The position numbers were made by a program, and so were the translations under genes. The notes beneath the pieces were generated by a model. It saw nothing but the letters and a program-made list of their open reading frames with translations, made no database searches and had not been told where the DNA came from. This document shows positions 35,492 to 43,736 of a stretch of DNA of 59,342 nucleotides, in pieces (within the stretch, counting starts at the first letter, position 1; every line of letters starts with the position of its first letter). This stretch comes from an uncultured beta proteobacterium (GTDB taxonomy: Bacteria > Pseudomonadota > Gammaproteobacteria > Burkholderiales > Rhodocyclaceae), in the NCBI GenBank assembly GCA_903959855.1, contig CAJBYR010000054.1, positions 1 to 59,342 of the forward strand, in the 5' to 3' direction.

Positions 35492-36250
35492 TCAGGGTCG
35501 GGCGGCGGCGTGGCCAGCGCGGCGGCCGCCGGCGACCTTTGCCTGCCCGGTAATTACGGTACGCAGCCGGGCCACCGCCTGGCTGTGAAGCTGGCAGACG
35601 CGCGATTCGGTGACGCCCATGACTTCGCCGATCTCGCGGAGATTCAAGTCTTGCTCGTAGTAAAGCGACATCATCAGCTTTTCCCGCTCCGGCAAGGCGT
35701 CGATAGCGCCAATCAGGGCCTGGCGGGTGCCCTCGTCCTCAAGGATGCTTAGCGGATCGGGGACGGTGGTGGCGCCGTGACGATCAAGGTAGTCCTCGCC
35801 GTTGCCCTCGGAGATATCCTCGATGTACACCAGCTGGTGACCCCGCGCGTCCTGCAGCAGTTTCTGGTAGTCGGCCAGCGGCATGTCCAGCGCCTTGGCC
35901 AATTCGGTTTCGCTCGGCGGGCGGCCGATCTCGTGTTCGAGCACGCGGATCGCCTCTTCGACGCGGCGCATTTCCTTGCGCACGCTGCGCGGCAGCCAGT
36001 CGTTCTCGCGCAAGCCATCGAGCATCGACCCGCGGATGCGCTGCACGGCGTAGGTTTCGAATTGCGCCCCCATCCCGTCCTCGAAGCGGTCCATGGCATC
36101 GAGCAGGCCGATCAGCCCGTTCTGGATCAAGTCGTCAACCTCGACGCTGGCCGGCAACTTGGCCATCAGCAGGTAGGCAATCCGCTTCACCAGAGGCAGA
36201 TAGCCGGCTACCTGCTTGTCTTTGGTCAGCGTTCCCTGCGCGGTGTACAT
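35492..36250 (-). CDS. fliA: Flagellar sigma factor FliA (sigma-28)
   Basis: 252 residues with sigma regions 2 (VDDLIQNGLIGLLDAMDRFE; QRIRGSMLDGLRENDWLPRSVR), 3 and 4 (LREIGEVMGVTESRVCQLHSQAVARLR). It should read the TAAAGTTT-N11-GCCGWTAA promoters found at flgM, fliD, fliC and the gene at 49022, under restraint by FlgM. Translated in tight series with motC and motD; the cheY-like gene lies 28 bp upstream. Confidence 0.97.
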   Translation of the reverse strand: MYTAQGTLTKDKQVAGYLPLVKRIAYLLMAKLPASVEVDDLIQNGLIGLLDAMDRFEDGMGAQFETYAVQRIRGSMLDGLRENDWLPRSVRKEMRRVEEAIRVLEHEIGRPPSETELAKALDMPLADYQKLLQDARGHQLVYIEDISEGNGEDYLDRHGATTVPDPLSILEDEGTRQALIGAIDALPEREKLMMSLYYEQDLNLREIGEVMGVTESRVCQLHSQAVARLRTVITGQAKVAGGRRAGHAAARP

Positions 36251-36278
36251 GATGTCTGGATGGAGCCCCGAAAATCCG

Positions 36279-36644
36279 TCAGCGTAACACCAGTTTGATG
36301 GTGTTCAGCAGTTCATCCGCCGTGGCCGGCTTGACCAGCCAGCCCGAGGCGCCCGCCGCCTTGGCTTCCATGCGTTTGGCCTGCTGCGATTCGGTGGTCA
36401 GGAACAGGATCGGCATGAACTTGTAGTTCGGCAGGCCCCGTACTTCCTTGATGAACTCGATGCCGTTCATTCCCGGCATGTTGAGGTCCGTGATCAGCAG
36501 GTCGACCTTGATCCCGCTCTTGAACTTGCTCAGCCCCTCGGCCGCGTTGCTGGCCTTTTCAACCGCATAGCCCGCTTTGGTCAGGATGTTCGAGATCGAC
36601 AGCAGGATCGTCGCCGAATCGTCCACCAACATGATTGTGCTCAT
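36279..36644 (-). CDS. CheY-like single-domain response regulator
   Basis: 121 residues, a lone receiver domain with the acidic pair DD at 8-9, phospho-acceptor D53 in LLITDLNMPGMNG, conserved T in LFLTTES and K in WLVKP. Such proteins bind FliM to change rotation. It heads the cheY-fliA-motCD run without a cheA or cheZ nearby, so the cognate kinase must be elsewhere. It could equally be a CheY variant used for another output. The 43-bp dispersed element lies 90 bp upstream of its start. Confidence 0.9.
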   Translation of the reverse strand: MSTIMLVDDSATILLSISNILTKAGYAVEKASNAAEGLSKFKSGIKVDLLITDLNMPGMNGIEFIKEVRGLPNYKFMPILFLTTESQQAKRMEAKAAGASGWLVKPATADELLNTIKLVLR

Positions 36645-36734
36645 ACAGATCTTCCCTCATCGTCACAGCCGTGGCGTCGAATCCATTCCGGCGCAGCTGC
36701 TTTCACGTATCGGCATACTCTCAAAGCGCCAGGC

Positions 36735-36777
36735 TTTTGTTTATCCGTGAATTACGCGGCAAACTGCGGTATCTACG
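36735..36777 (-). repeat. 43-bp dispersed element, copy 2 (upstream of cheY)
   Basis: Reads toward cheY on the minus strand and matches 10866-10908 at 41 of 43 positions, the only differences being two adjacent bases near its 5' end. It lies in the 225-bp gap between flhG and cheY, 90 bp from the cheY ATG. No sigma-54 or sigma-28 promoter is recognisable in this gap, so the element is a candidate for promoter or leader function. Confidence 0.85.
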
Positions 36778-36869
36778 TAGCCATTTTGCAGGTCCGGGAA
36801 CAGCTCCCCGCCGGCCCGGAAACTCCCGACATTGCCAGGGTTCCACCTGACTACGAAAGCGGATCCCGG

Positions 36870-37673
36870 TCAGACGGGCAGCGCCGTTCCGCTGCCGGAA
36901 TTTGCCACCAGCGAACGAAACGCGGCGTGGCCATGCAACAGCCGGGTGCCCAGCGAACCCGCGATATGATCCGTGGCGGGCTGGCGCGCACCGGCGAGGT
37001 AGTCAAGCCGGACGCCCAGATGCTCTTTGGCAGTCAGCTGCATGTTGCGAAAAATTGCCTGCGACTCCTCGTCGGAGCGCGCGCGCGTGATCACCACCTG
37101 GAACGAATTGCGCCCGCTTTCACGAACCAGTCGCTTGATCAGGGCGTAGGCGCGGGTAATCGCCGTACTCTGCGCCGCGACCACCACCGCCATGCACGGC
37201 GCCGCCAGGGCCAGGGGTGAAAGATGCTGCGAGCCGTGGTCGGCACAATCGATCAACACATACGAGTGGCTTTCCTGAAGGCGTCTCAGGGCGCCATCCA
37301 GACGCCCGGCCAGTTCCGCATCGAATCCGCTGCTGCGGACTGCGAGCCGGACCGCCGACATCACACCCAAGCCCGCCACCGCCGGCTGGATCAGGCGTTC
37401 GACGGCAAGCCCGCCCATCGCCGCATCGAGCAGATCCTTGCCCGGGCGCAAGCCGAACGCGGCATGGACGTTGGTGTCGCCGCTGTTTTCATCGATAACC
37501 AGCACCGACTCGCCGCTTTGCGCCAAGGCCGCAGCGGTCTGCACCAGCAGTTTGGTGCGGCCACAGGCTTCACGACCGGAGACGAAGGCGACCGCCCTGC
37601 CCGTCCGGGTCCTGAACAATCGCCGCAACCCTGCCGCCTGGTCGAGATGGGCGTCATGCCCGGGTTCAAGCAA
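36870..37673 (-). CDS. flhG: FlhG/FleN-like MinD-family protein with degenerate nucleotide-binding motif
   Basis: 267 residues in the FlhG position after flhF, starting at TTG 37673 and overlapping flhF by eight bases. The MinD fold is recognisable (RAVAFVSG, LAQSGESVLVIDEN, YVLIDCADHG, TRAYALIKRLVRE). The deviant Walker A, normally KGGVGKT, reads REACGRT: both lysines are replaced by arginine. The DxDxGxAN switch is also altered to DENSGDTN. ATP hydrolysis is therefore doubtful, although FlhG normally uses it to limit flagellar number with FlhF. It may work as a non-cycling partner, or retain binding through arginine. Confidence 0.8.
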   Translation of the reverse strand: MLEPGHDAHLDQAAGLRRLFRTRTGRAVAFVSGREACGRTKLLVQTAAALAQSGESVLVIDENSGDTNVHAAFGLRPGKDLLDAAMGGLAVERLIQPAVAGLGVMSAVRLAVRSSGFDAELAGRLDGALRRLQESHSYVLIDCADHGSQHLSPLALAAPCMAVVVAAQSTAITRAYALIKRLVRESGRNSFQVVITRARSDEESQAIFRNMQLTAKEHLGVRLDYLAGARQPATDHIAGSLGTRLLHGHAAFRSLVANSGSGTALPV

Positions 37674-39147
37674 GGCGTTCTCCGCTGGTCATGCTGCGGT
37701 TTTCCGGAAAGGACAGCGCAACTTCGTCCTTGCGCAGGCTGTGCGCCGTCTCGTCAGCGCCGACTTTGAAAGCGCGATGCAGCAGATACTTCCGGTTCGG
37801 CAAGTGCAGATCTTCCGGCACGCGCTGGCCGTTGCCGACGTAGCTCAACGTCAGCCCGTGGCGCACGATGCAATCCAGCGCCGGCGCCAGCGAGGTGGTT
37901 TCGTCCACTTTGGTCAGGATGCAGCCCGCCAGATCTTCCCCGCCATACGACTTGACCACGTCATCGAGGGTATCGCCGCGGCTGCCGGCATTCAGCAGCA
38001 GCAGCCGATTGACCTCGCCGGAGCGCGTCAGCATCGCCGCCTGCTCGGCCACCATGCGGTCGCGCTGGCTCATGCCGACGGTATCGATCAGGACCATGTG
38101 CTTGCCATGCAGGTCGGCCAGGGTGCGGCGCAAATCCTCGGCATCACGGACCACAAACACCGGCACGCCAAGGATGCGCCCGTAGATGCGCAACTGTTCA
38201 TGGGCGCCGATCCGGTAACCATCGGTAGTCAGCAGCGCCAGGCTGTCCGCACCGTAGCGCACCACGCAACGCGCGGCGAGCTTGGCCGTGGTGGTGGTCT
38301 TGCCGACACCGGTCGGTCCGACCAGGGCATAGACTCCGCCACGATCGATGAAATCCGCCTCGGATGACAGCGTGCGCAAGCGCCGGTTGATGGCGGCCGT
38401 CAGCCACTTGCGGCCATCGTCCTGATTGAGGTCGGCGGCCATTTCCTGCACCAGGCGCCGCGCCAGGCTGCTGGAGAAACCGGCACTGAGCATTTCGGCC
38501 AACAACTGGGCACGCGCCGGCGCCTCGCGCGCCATTTCACCCCAGGCAAAGCCCGCCAGCTGACGCTCCAGCAGTTCCTTGATGATGCGCACCTCGTCAA
38601 TCAGATGCGCGGTCTGGACGCTGCTCTCCTGCACCGGAGCGTGATGCACGCGCTCTGCCCCGTGGGCGGGATGTTCATGCGGCGGCGGCGTCAGTCGATC
38701 CGACACCGTGGGCAGCACCGTCCGCTCGGCCTTGGCGGGCTGGGGTCGCGCGGCCGGCGCCGCAGGCACCGGACGGACGGGCGCCGGCTCGGCTGCCGCC
38801 GCAGGCTTGGCGGCGGCCGGGGCATCGAGACGCTGCGGCTCCCATGGCCGGACCAGCGGCGGCCCGGGCTGGCGGGCGGCTTCGCGCCGTGCCGCGGAGA
38901 GCGAAACCGTGTAGTCGGAGTCGTAGGCCGGATCGACCGCCGGCGGCGCCGGGCGTTGGGCCGGCGCGGAATCCATCGGCCGCAGTTGCTGCGAGATGGC
39001 GTTGAGGCTCTCCGGCGACATGGCAACGATCTCTACTCCACCATCGACAGCCCGGTTGGAAACCACCACGGCATCGGCGCCGAGGGTTTCCTTGGCCCGC
39101 CGCAGGCAGTCTCGCGCCGTAGCGCCGACGAAACGTCTCACAGTCAT
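37666..39147 (-). CDS. flhF: SRP-family GTPase FlhF
   Basis: 493 residues: N-terminal VRRFVGATARDCLRRAKETLGADAVVV, a Pro/Ala-rich linker at about 75-175, then NG GTPase domains with VGPTGVGKTTTTAKLAAR (G1), DTVGMSQRD (G3) and LTKVDE (G4). FlhF places new flagella, usually at the pole, and recruits early components. Its presence with FlhG points to polar flagellation. It starts four bases inside the flhA end. Confidence 0.96.
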   Translation of the reverse strand: MTVRRFVGATARDCLRRAKETLGADAVVVSNRAVDGGVEIVAMSPESLNAISQQLRPMDSAPAQRPAPPAVDPAYDSDYTVSLSAARREAARQPGPPLVRPWEPQRLDAPAAAKPAAAAEPAPVRPVPAAPAARPQPAKAERTVLPTVSDRLTPPPHEHPAHGAERVHHAPVQESSVQTAHLIDEVRIIKELLERQLAGFAWGEMAREAPARAQLLAEMLSAGFSSSLARRLVQEMAADLNQDDGRKWLTAAINRRLRTLSSEADFIDRGGVYALVGPTGVGKTTTTAKLAARCVVRYGADSLALLTTDGYRIGAHEQLRIYGRILGVPVFVVRDAEDLRRTLADLHGKHMVLIDTVGMSQRDRMVAEQAAMLTRSGEVNRLLLLNAGSRGDTLDDVVKSYGGEDLAGCILTKVDETTSLAPALDCIVRHGLTLSYVGNGQRVPEDLHLPNRKYLLHRAFKVGADETAHSLRKDEVALSFPENRSMTSGERLA

Positions 39148-41231
39148 TTTCTAGCTCCGATGATTGACGTCACCTTGATGATCTTGGAATCCGGCACCTC
39201 GCCATTGGCGATGACCTTGAGTTCGGGTACTGCCCGGCGCAGGAAGCGCGACAACAACCAGCGCAGCTGCCCCGGTACCAGCAGGACCGCCGGCAATCCG
39301 AGGTCCTCCTGCTGCCGGGCCGCGTTGGCCGTCTCGCGCAGCAAGGTGTCGGCCAGCCCCGGCTCAATGCCGCCGGTGTCGCTCCCGCCTTGCATGGCCT
39401 GCCCGAGCAGACGTTCCAGTGACGGATCGAGCGCCATCACCTGCATGTCGTTGCCGCTGGGGTAGTACTGCTGGACGATTGCCCTGCCCAATGCGATGCG
39501 CACCTGCGCGGTGAGTTCGAGCGGATCCTGGGTTCGTGCCGCATGCTCGGCCAGGGTCTCGATGATGGTCCGCATGTCGCGAATATTGACGCCCTCATCG
39601 AGCAGGTTCTGCAAAACACGCTGCAGGATGCCCAGACCGATCTGCTTGGGCACCAGATCCTCGACCAGTTTCGGCGTTTCGATTGCCAGGTGGTCGATCA
39701 GCGCCTGGGTCTCGAGGCGGCCGAGCAAGTCCGTGGCATGGGAGAGGATGACGTGATTGAGGTGAGTGGCGATCACCGTCCCGGCATCGACAACCGTGTA
39801 GCCAAGCACATGGGCCTGCTCGCGCAGCACGGCTTCGATCCAGACGGCCGGCAGGCCGAATGCCGGATCCTGCGTCGGGTTACCCGGCAGGGTTCCCGAA
39901 ACCCGCCCGGGATTGATCGCCAGGAATTGGCCGGGGTAGGCCTCGCCCTGCCCGATCGACACACCTTTAAGTGTCAGACGGTAGGCGTTCGGCCGCAGTT
40001 CGAGGTTGTCGCGGATATGCACCTGTGCCGGAAGGAAACCGATGTCCTGGGCAAATTTCTTGCGCAGGCCGCGAATCCGCTTGAGCAAATCGCCGTTCTG
40101 GTTGCGATCCACCAGTGGGATCAGCCGATAGCCGACCTCCAGCCCCAGCACATCGACCGGGGCGACGTCCGCCCAGCTTGCCTCCTGGTTTTCGACGGGC
40201 TGAGTGGTCGCGGCTTCCAGTGCCGGGGTTTCGCCCGCGCCCGCGGCCGGCTTGCCGAACTGACGCCAGGCCAGATAACCGAGACCACTCGCCAGCAACA
40301 GGAACACCAGGTTGGGCATGCCGGGTATCAGGCCAAGGATGCCCAGGATCAATCCCGTAAGGCCCAGTACCATGGGGTTGCCGAAAAGCTGGGCGACGAG
40401 TTGCTGGCCGACATCCTGATCGGAGGCGACGCGGGTGACGACCAGGCCGGCGGCGGTGGAAATGATCAGCGCCGGGATCTGCGCCACGAGGCCGTCGCCG
40501 ATGGTCAGCAGGGTGTACACCTTGGCGGCATCACCGGCGTTCATGTCATGCTGCACCACGCCGATAATGAGGCCGCCGATGATGTTGATGAACAGGATCA
40601 GGATGCCGGCGACGGCATCCCCGCGCACGAACTTTGACGCACCGTCCATCGAACCGTAGAACTCCGACTCCTGCCCGACGGTAGCGCGGCGCGAGCGCGC
40701 CTCATCCTCGCCGATCAAGCCGGCATTGAGGTCGGCGTCGATGGCCATCTGTTTGCCGGGCATGGCATCGAGCGTGAAGCGCGCCGCCACCTCGGCGATC
40801 CGGCCGGCGCCCTTGGTGATGACGATGAAGTTGATCAGCGTCAGGATGATGAACACGATGATGCCGACTGCGTAATTTCCCCCGACCAGGAAATGGCCGA
40901 AGGCTTCGATCACCTTCCCTGCCGCATCCGGACCGGTATGCCCTTGCAGCAGCACGACCCGCGTCGATGCCACGTTGAGCGAGAGTCGCAGCAGCGTCGT
41001 CACCAGCAGCACGGTGGGAAAGACGGCGAAATCGAGCGGCTTGCGGGTATACATCGCGACCAGCAGCACCATGATCGAGATCGCGATGTTGAACGTCAGC
41101 AGCACATCCAGGGCGAAGGCCGGCAGCGGCAGCACCATCATCGACAGGATCATGACGATGAGCAGCGGCGCCAACATCTGGCGCGGGTTCAGGCGCTGCA
41201 GGAAATCCTGGAGGGTCAGGCTGTCATTCAT
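39144..41231 (-). CDS. flhA: Flagellar export gate protein FlhA
   Basis: 695 residues. The first 330 hold about eight membrane helices and the FHIPEP-type signature region (DAMPGKQMAIDADLNAGLI; GASKFVRGDAVAGI). The rest is the cytoplasmic ring that binds chaperone-substrate complexes. It is the proton-driven export engine. Four-base overlap with flhB upstream and with flhF downstream shows one translated block. Confidence 0.98.
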   Translation of the reverse strand: MNDSLTLQDFLQRLNPRQMLAPLLIVMILSMMVLPLPAFALDVLLTFNIAISIMVLLVAMYTRKPLDFAVFPTVLLVTTLLRLSLNVASTRVVLLQGHTGPDAAGKVIEAFGHFLVGGNYAVGIIVFIILTLINFIVITKGAGRIAEVAARFTLDAMPGKQMAIDADLNAGLIGEDEARSRRATVGQESEFYGSMDGASKFVRGDAVAGILILFINIIGGLIIGVVQHDMNAGDAAKVYTLLTIGDGLVAQIPALIISTAAGLVVTRVASDQDVGQQLVAQLFGNPMVLGLTGLILGILGLIPGMPNLVFLLLASGLGYLAWRQFGKPAAGAGETPALEAATTQPVENQEASWADVAPVDVLGLEVGYRLIPLVDRNQNGDLLKRIRGLRKKFAQDIGFLPAQVHIRDNLELRPNAYRLTLKGVSIGQGEAYPGQFLAINPGRVSGTLPGNPTQDPAFGLPAVWIEAVLREQAHVLGYTVVDAGTVIATHLNHVILSHATDLLGRLETQALIDHLAIETPKLVEDLVPKQIGLGILQRVLQNLLDEGVNIRDMRTIIETLAEHAARTQDPLELTAQVRIALGRAIVQQYYPSGNDMQVMALDPSLERLLGQAMQGGSDTGGIEPGLADTLLRETANAARQQEDLGLPAVLLVPGQLRWLLSRFLRRAVPELKVIANGEVPDSKIIKVTSIIGARK

Positions 41232-42373
41232 GCCGGAACTCCCGGATCAAGACCCGGCGGAACGGCAATATCCTGCGGCGCAACCGGTTCAAACAGGTCT
41301 TCCAGACCCTTGGCGTAGGCATTCATCTGGTACACCCAGGCCATGACCTCAGCCACTGCAGAGTAGAGCGCCGAGGGGATGACGTCGCCTACTTCGGCAT
41401 GGCGATACAGGGCGCGCGCCAGAGGCGGCGCCTCGAGAAGGGGAACCTGATTTTCGGCGGCAAGTTCACGTATGCGGTCAGCGATGAGGTTCATGCCTTT
41501 CGCCACCACCACCGGCGCCGCCATGTTGTCGCCGTCGTATTTGAGGGCCACTGCAAAGTGGGTCGGGTTGGTCACCACGACATCGGCCTTGGGCACTTCC
41601 GACATCATCCGGCCGCGCGCCATTTCGCGCTGCTGGCTGCGGATCCGCGCCTTGAGCTGGGGATCGCCCTCGCTCTCCCTCGACTCCCGCTTCAGCTCTT
41701 CGCGCGTCATCTTGAGGCGGTCATGGTACTGATACAGCTGAAACGGCACATCGATCGCGGCAATCACCGCAAGACCGGCGATCAGCGCAACAAAGCTGAA
41801 GAACAGGACCTGCGAAAAAGACGCGAGCCCGACTTCGATCGGGGCGGAAATAAGCGCGAACAGCCGGCCCTGCTCATGCCTGACCACCCAGTAAAGAACC
41901 AGGGCGATCAGCAGCGCCTTGAGGATGGCCTTGACCAGCTCGGCAATGCTCTGCCAGGAAAACATGCGCCCGATGCCCTTCACCGGATCCATGCGCGTGA
42001 GGTCCAGCTGCATGGCCTTCGGTGAAAGTACCCAGCCGCCCATCATCACGGGAGTCGCCAGGGTGGCAGCGATGATCGCCACGAAGATCGGGCCGGCAAC
42101 GAGGAAGGCATCCAGCGTCAGGCCCATCGCCCCCTCGCGCATCACGACAGGATCGAAGGCGGCACTGCGGCTGAAGCTCAATCCGTGGCGCACCACATCG
42201 GCGGCGCGCTGCGCAATCCAGCCCCCGAATATCCAGAACGTACCGGCACCGGCGGCCATTACCATGAACGCCATCAGTTCGCGAGATTGCGGAACATTGC
42301 CCTCTTCGCGCGCCTGCTCAAGCCGGCGCGCCGATGCGGGTTCGGTTTTCTCGAGGTCGCTTTCCTCAGCCAA
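41228..42373 (-). CDS. flhB: Flagellar export switch protein FlhB
   Basis: 381 residues, four membrane helices in the first 215, then the cytoplasmic autocleaving domain with the NPTH site in DVVVTNPTHFAVALKY near residue 270. Cleavage there switches export from hook to filament proteins together with FliK. The start is TTG at 42373, with GGGAGAG nine bases upstream; no ATG gives the family N-terminus (AEESDLEKTEPAS). A FlhB C-terminal-domain paralogue lies at 43419. Confidence 0.97.
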   Translation of the reverse strand: MAEESDLEKTEPASARRLEQAREEGNVPQSRELMAFMVMAAGAGTFWIFGGWIAQRAADVVRHGLSFSRSAAFDPVVMREGAMGLTLDAFLVAGPIFVAIIAATLATPVMMGGWVLSPKAMQLDLTRMDPVKGIGRMFSWQSIAELVKAILKALLIALVLYWVVRHEQGRLFALISAPIEVGLASFSQVLFFSFVALIAGLAVIAAIDVPFQLYQYHDRLKMTREELKRESRESEGDPQLKARIRSQQREMARGRMMSEVPKADVVVTNPTHFAVALKYDGDNMAAPVVVAKGMNLIADRIRELAAENQVPLLEAPPLARALYRHAEVGDVIPSALYSAVAEVMAWVYQMNAYAKGLEDLFEPVAPQDIAVPPGLDPGVPA

Positions 42374-42533
42374 GGACGGTCTCTCCCATGCCGAGGATTA
42401 TTCCCGCCGGCGGCAATGGAGAGGCCGCGAAAAAGCGCCGAAACCTCGACCTATTCGGGTAGCGTCGAACCGTGCCCGGGAACGCCCGCTGTGAGATTCA
42501 GCGGCGCAACCAGCTAACGCTCGCCGACGGGAC

Positions 42534-43337
42534 TCAGGCTGACCCGGATTCGCGAGCCTTGCGCTCGCGCTCGGTCTTGGTGATGTAGCGCTGGATCAGG
42601 GTGGACTTGGCGTGGGGAAGCTTCAAAAATTCCAGGCCGGCACGCTTTGAGGGCACACCGCTGCGACTCACCACGTCGACCAGCCAGCGCAGCTTCAAGT
42701 CGGCAACCACGGCTCCGCCCTCGGGCAGATCGATGCTGCTGTCGCCAAACCGGGTATCGGTATCGAGCGGCAAATCGGCGGGCAACCCGGCCAGGCAAAC
42801 ACCGCCGACACTGATGTCGACAACCTGCGCACTGAGGGTCATCGGGGCGCCCTCTGCATCACTGCAATGTATCTTGCAGCGCAAGGGGGTGACGATCGGG
42901 GTCAGCAGCCGGAAATATTCCCGCCGCTGCAGGCGCAGGATGCTTTCCGGAAGCTGCGCATGGAAGGTCGGCCGCCCATCGACCACCACGCGTTTGACCC
43001 CGCGCAGGATGAACTGGATTTCGACCTTGTCGAGTTGCGCGGCGCAAAACAGCTTGTCCGCCTTCAGCGCCGCCTGGTTCATTTCCTCGCTGGCGCCAAA
43101 ATCGAGCAACAAACCGTTTTCACCCCAACTGATCAGGGTGGTCAGGACCATGTCCTGGCCACCATTGAAGATCATGCTGATCAGCGAAACGTGCTCGGCC
43201 AAGCCCCGGCAGACGGCAAACATCTCGTTCTTGCCGGTAAGCAGGTACTGGCTGTATTTCTCACCGGGCAGAAAGTCCGCAAGCTTACGCGTTGTGGCAG
43301 GAGAAGCGGAACCGGGCGTGTTGTTTGGGTTTGTCAT
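42534..43337 (-). CDS. ycgR: YcgR-type PilZ flagellar brake
   Basis: 267 residues with the YcgR N-domain (about 30-125) and a C-terminal PilZ domain. The cyclic-di-GMP-binding residues are present: QRREYFRL, the RxxxR motif, near residue 135 and DISVGG, the D/NxSxxG motif, near residue 180. When loaded with cyclic-di-GMP such proteins bind the motor or stator and slow rotation. It makes the flagellum here responsive to the HD-GYP and GGDEF proteins at the left of the window. Confidence 0.9.
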   Translation of the reverse strand: MTNPNNTPGSASPATTRKLADFLPGEKYSQYLLTGKNEMFAVCRGLAEHVSLISMIFNGGQDMVLTTLISWGENGLLLDFGASEEMNQAALKADKLFCAAQLDKVEIQFILRGVKRVVVDGRPTFHAQLPESILRLQRREYFRLLTPIVTPLRCKIHCSDAEGAPMTLSAQVVDISVGGVCLAGLPADLPLDTDTRFGDSSIDLPEGGAVVADLKLRWLVDVVSRSGVPSKRAGLEFLKLPHAKSTLIQRYITKTERERKARESGSA

Positions 43338-43418
43338 TTCAATAGAACGTGTTAACCGCCACCGGCGGCCCTGCGCCAGGCAGAGGATCAGTGCCGCAAG
43401 CGCGAAAGCGCGCCAATT

Positions 43419-43736
43419 CTAGCTCGGATTGTTTTCCTCGGCCAAGGCGATGAATACCGGTGGCTCACCGCGCTCGACGCGATAGAGCCAGGCCAGCAGC
43501 TCTGCAACCGCAACGTAGAGTTGCGGAGGAATGAACTGGTCGATATCCACCTGCGCGAGCAAGGCCACCAGGGCCGGCGACTCATGCACGTAGACGCCGT
43601 GTTCTTTGGCGCGCGCGATGATCTCTTCGGCGATCAGACCACGGCCCTTGGCCACAACCGTCGGTGCGGAGTCGCCCCCGGCGTATTTGAGCGCCACGGC
43701 CAGACTGCGCCGCGCGTCGTCGTCAGACGCCTTCAC
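43419..43736 (-). CDS. FlhB C-terminal-domain paralogue (FlhX/YlqH type)
   Basis: 105 residues aligned with the cytoplasmic FlhB domain just after its cleavage site: RSLAVALKYAGGDSAPTVVAKGRGLIAEEIIARAKEHGVYVHESPALVALLAQVDIDQFIPPQLYVAVAELLAWLY, cited in parts. It lacks membrane helices and the NPTH motif. Such stand-alone domains can substitute for the cleaved FlhB C-terminus. Starts at GTG inside the end of the second fliK-like gene, so the two are translationally coupled. Confidence 0.88.
   Translation of the reverse strand: MKASDDDARRSLAVALKYAGGDSAPTVVAKGRGLIAEEIIARAKEHGVYVHESPALVALLAQVDIDQFIPPQLYVAVAELLAWLYRVERGEPPVFIALAEENNPS

Noticed and set aside
36645-36700. GCCGATAC before cheY as a FliA -10 element
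   Set aside because: The sequence 11 bases upstream has no TAAAG-like -35.
42374-42516. A sigma-54 promoter upstream of flhB (GGGCACGGTTCGACGCT)
   Set aside because: The -24 half is fair but no GC doublet occurs at the correct distance for the -12 element.
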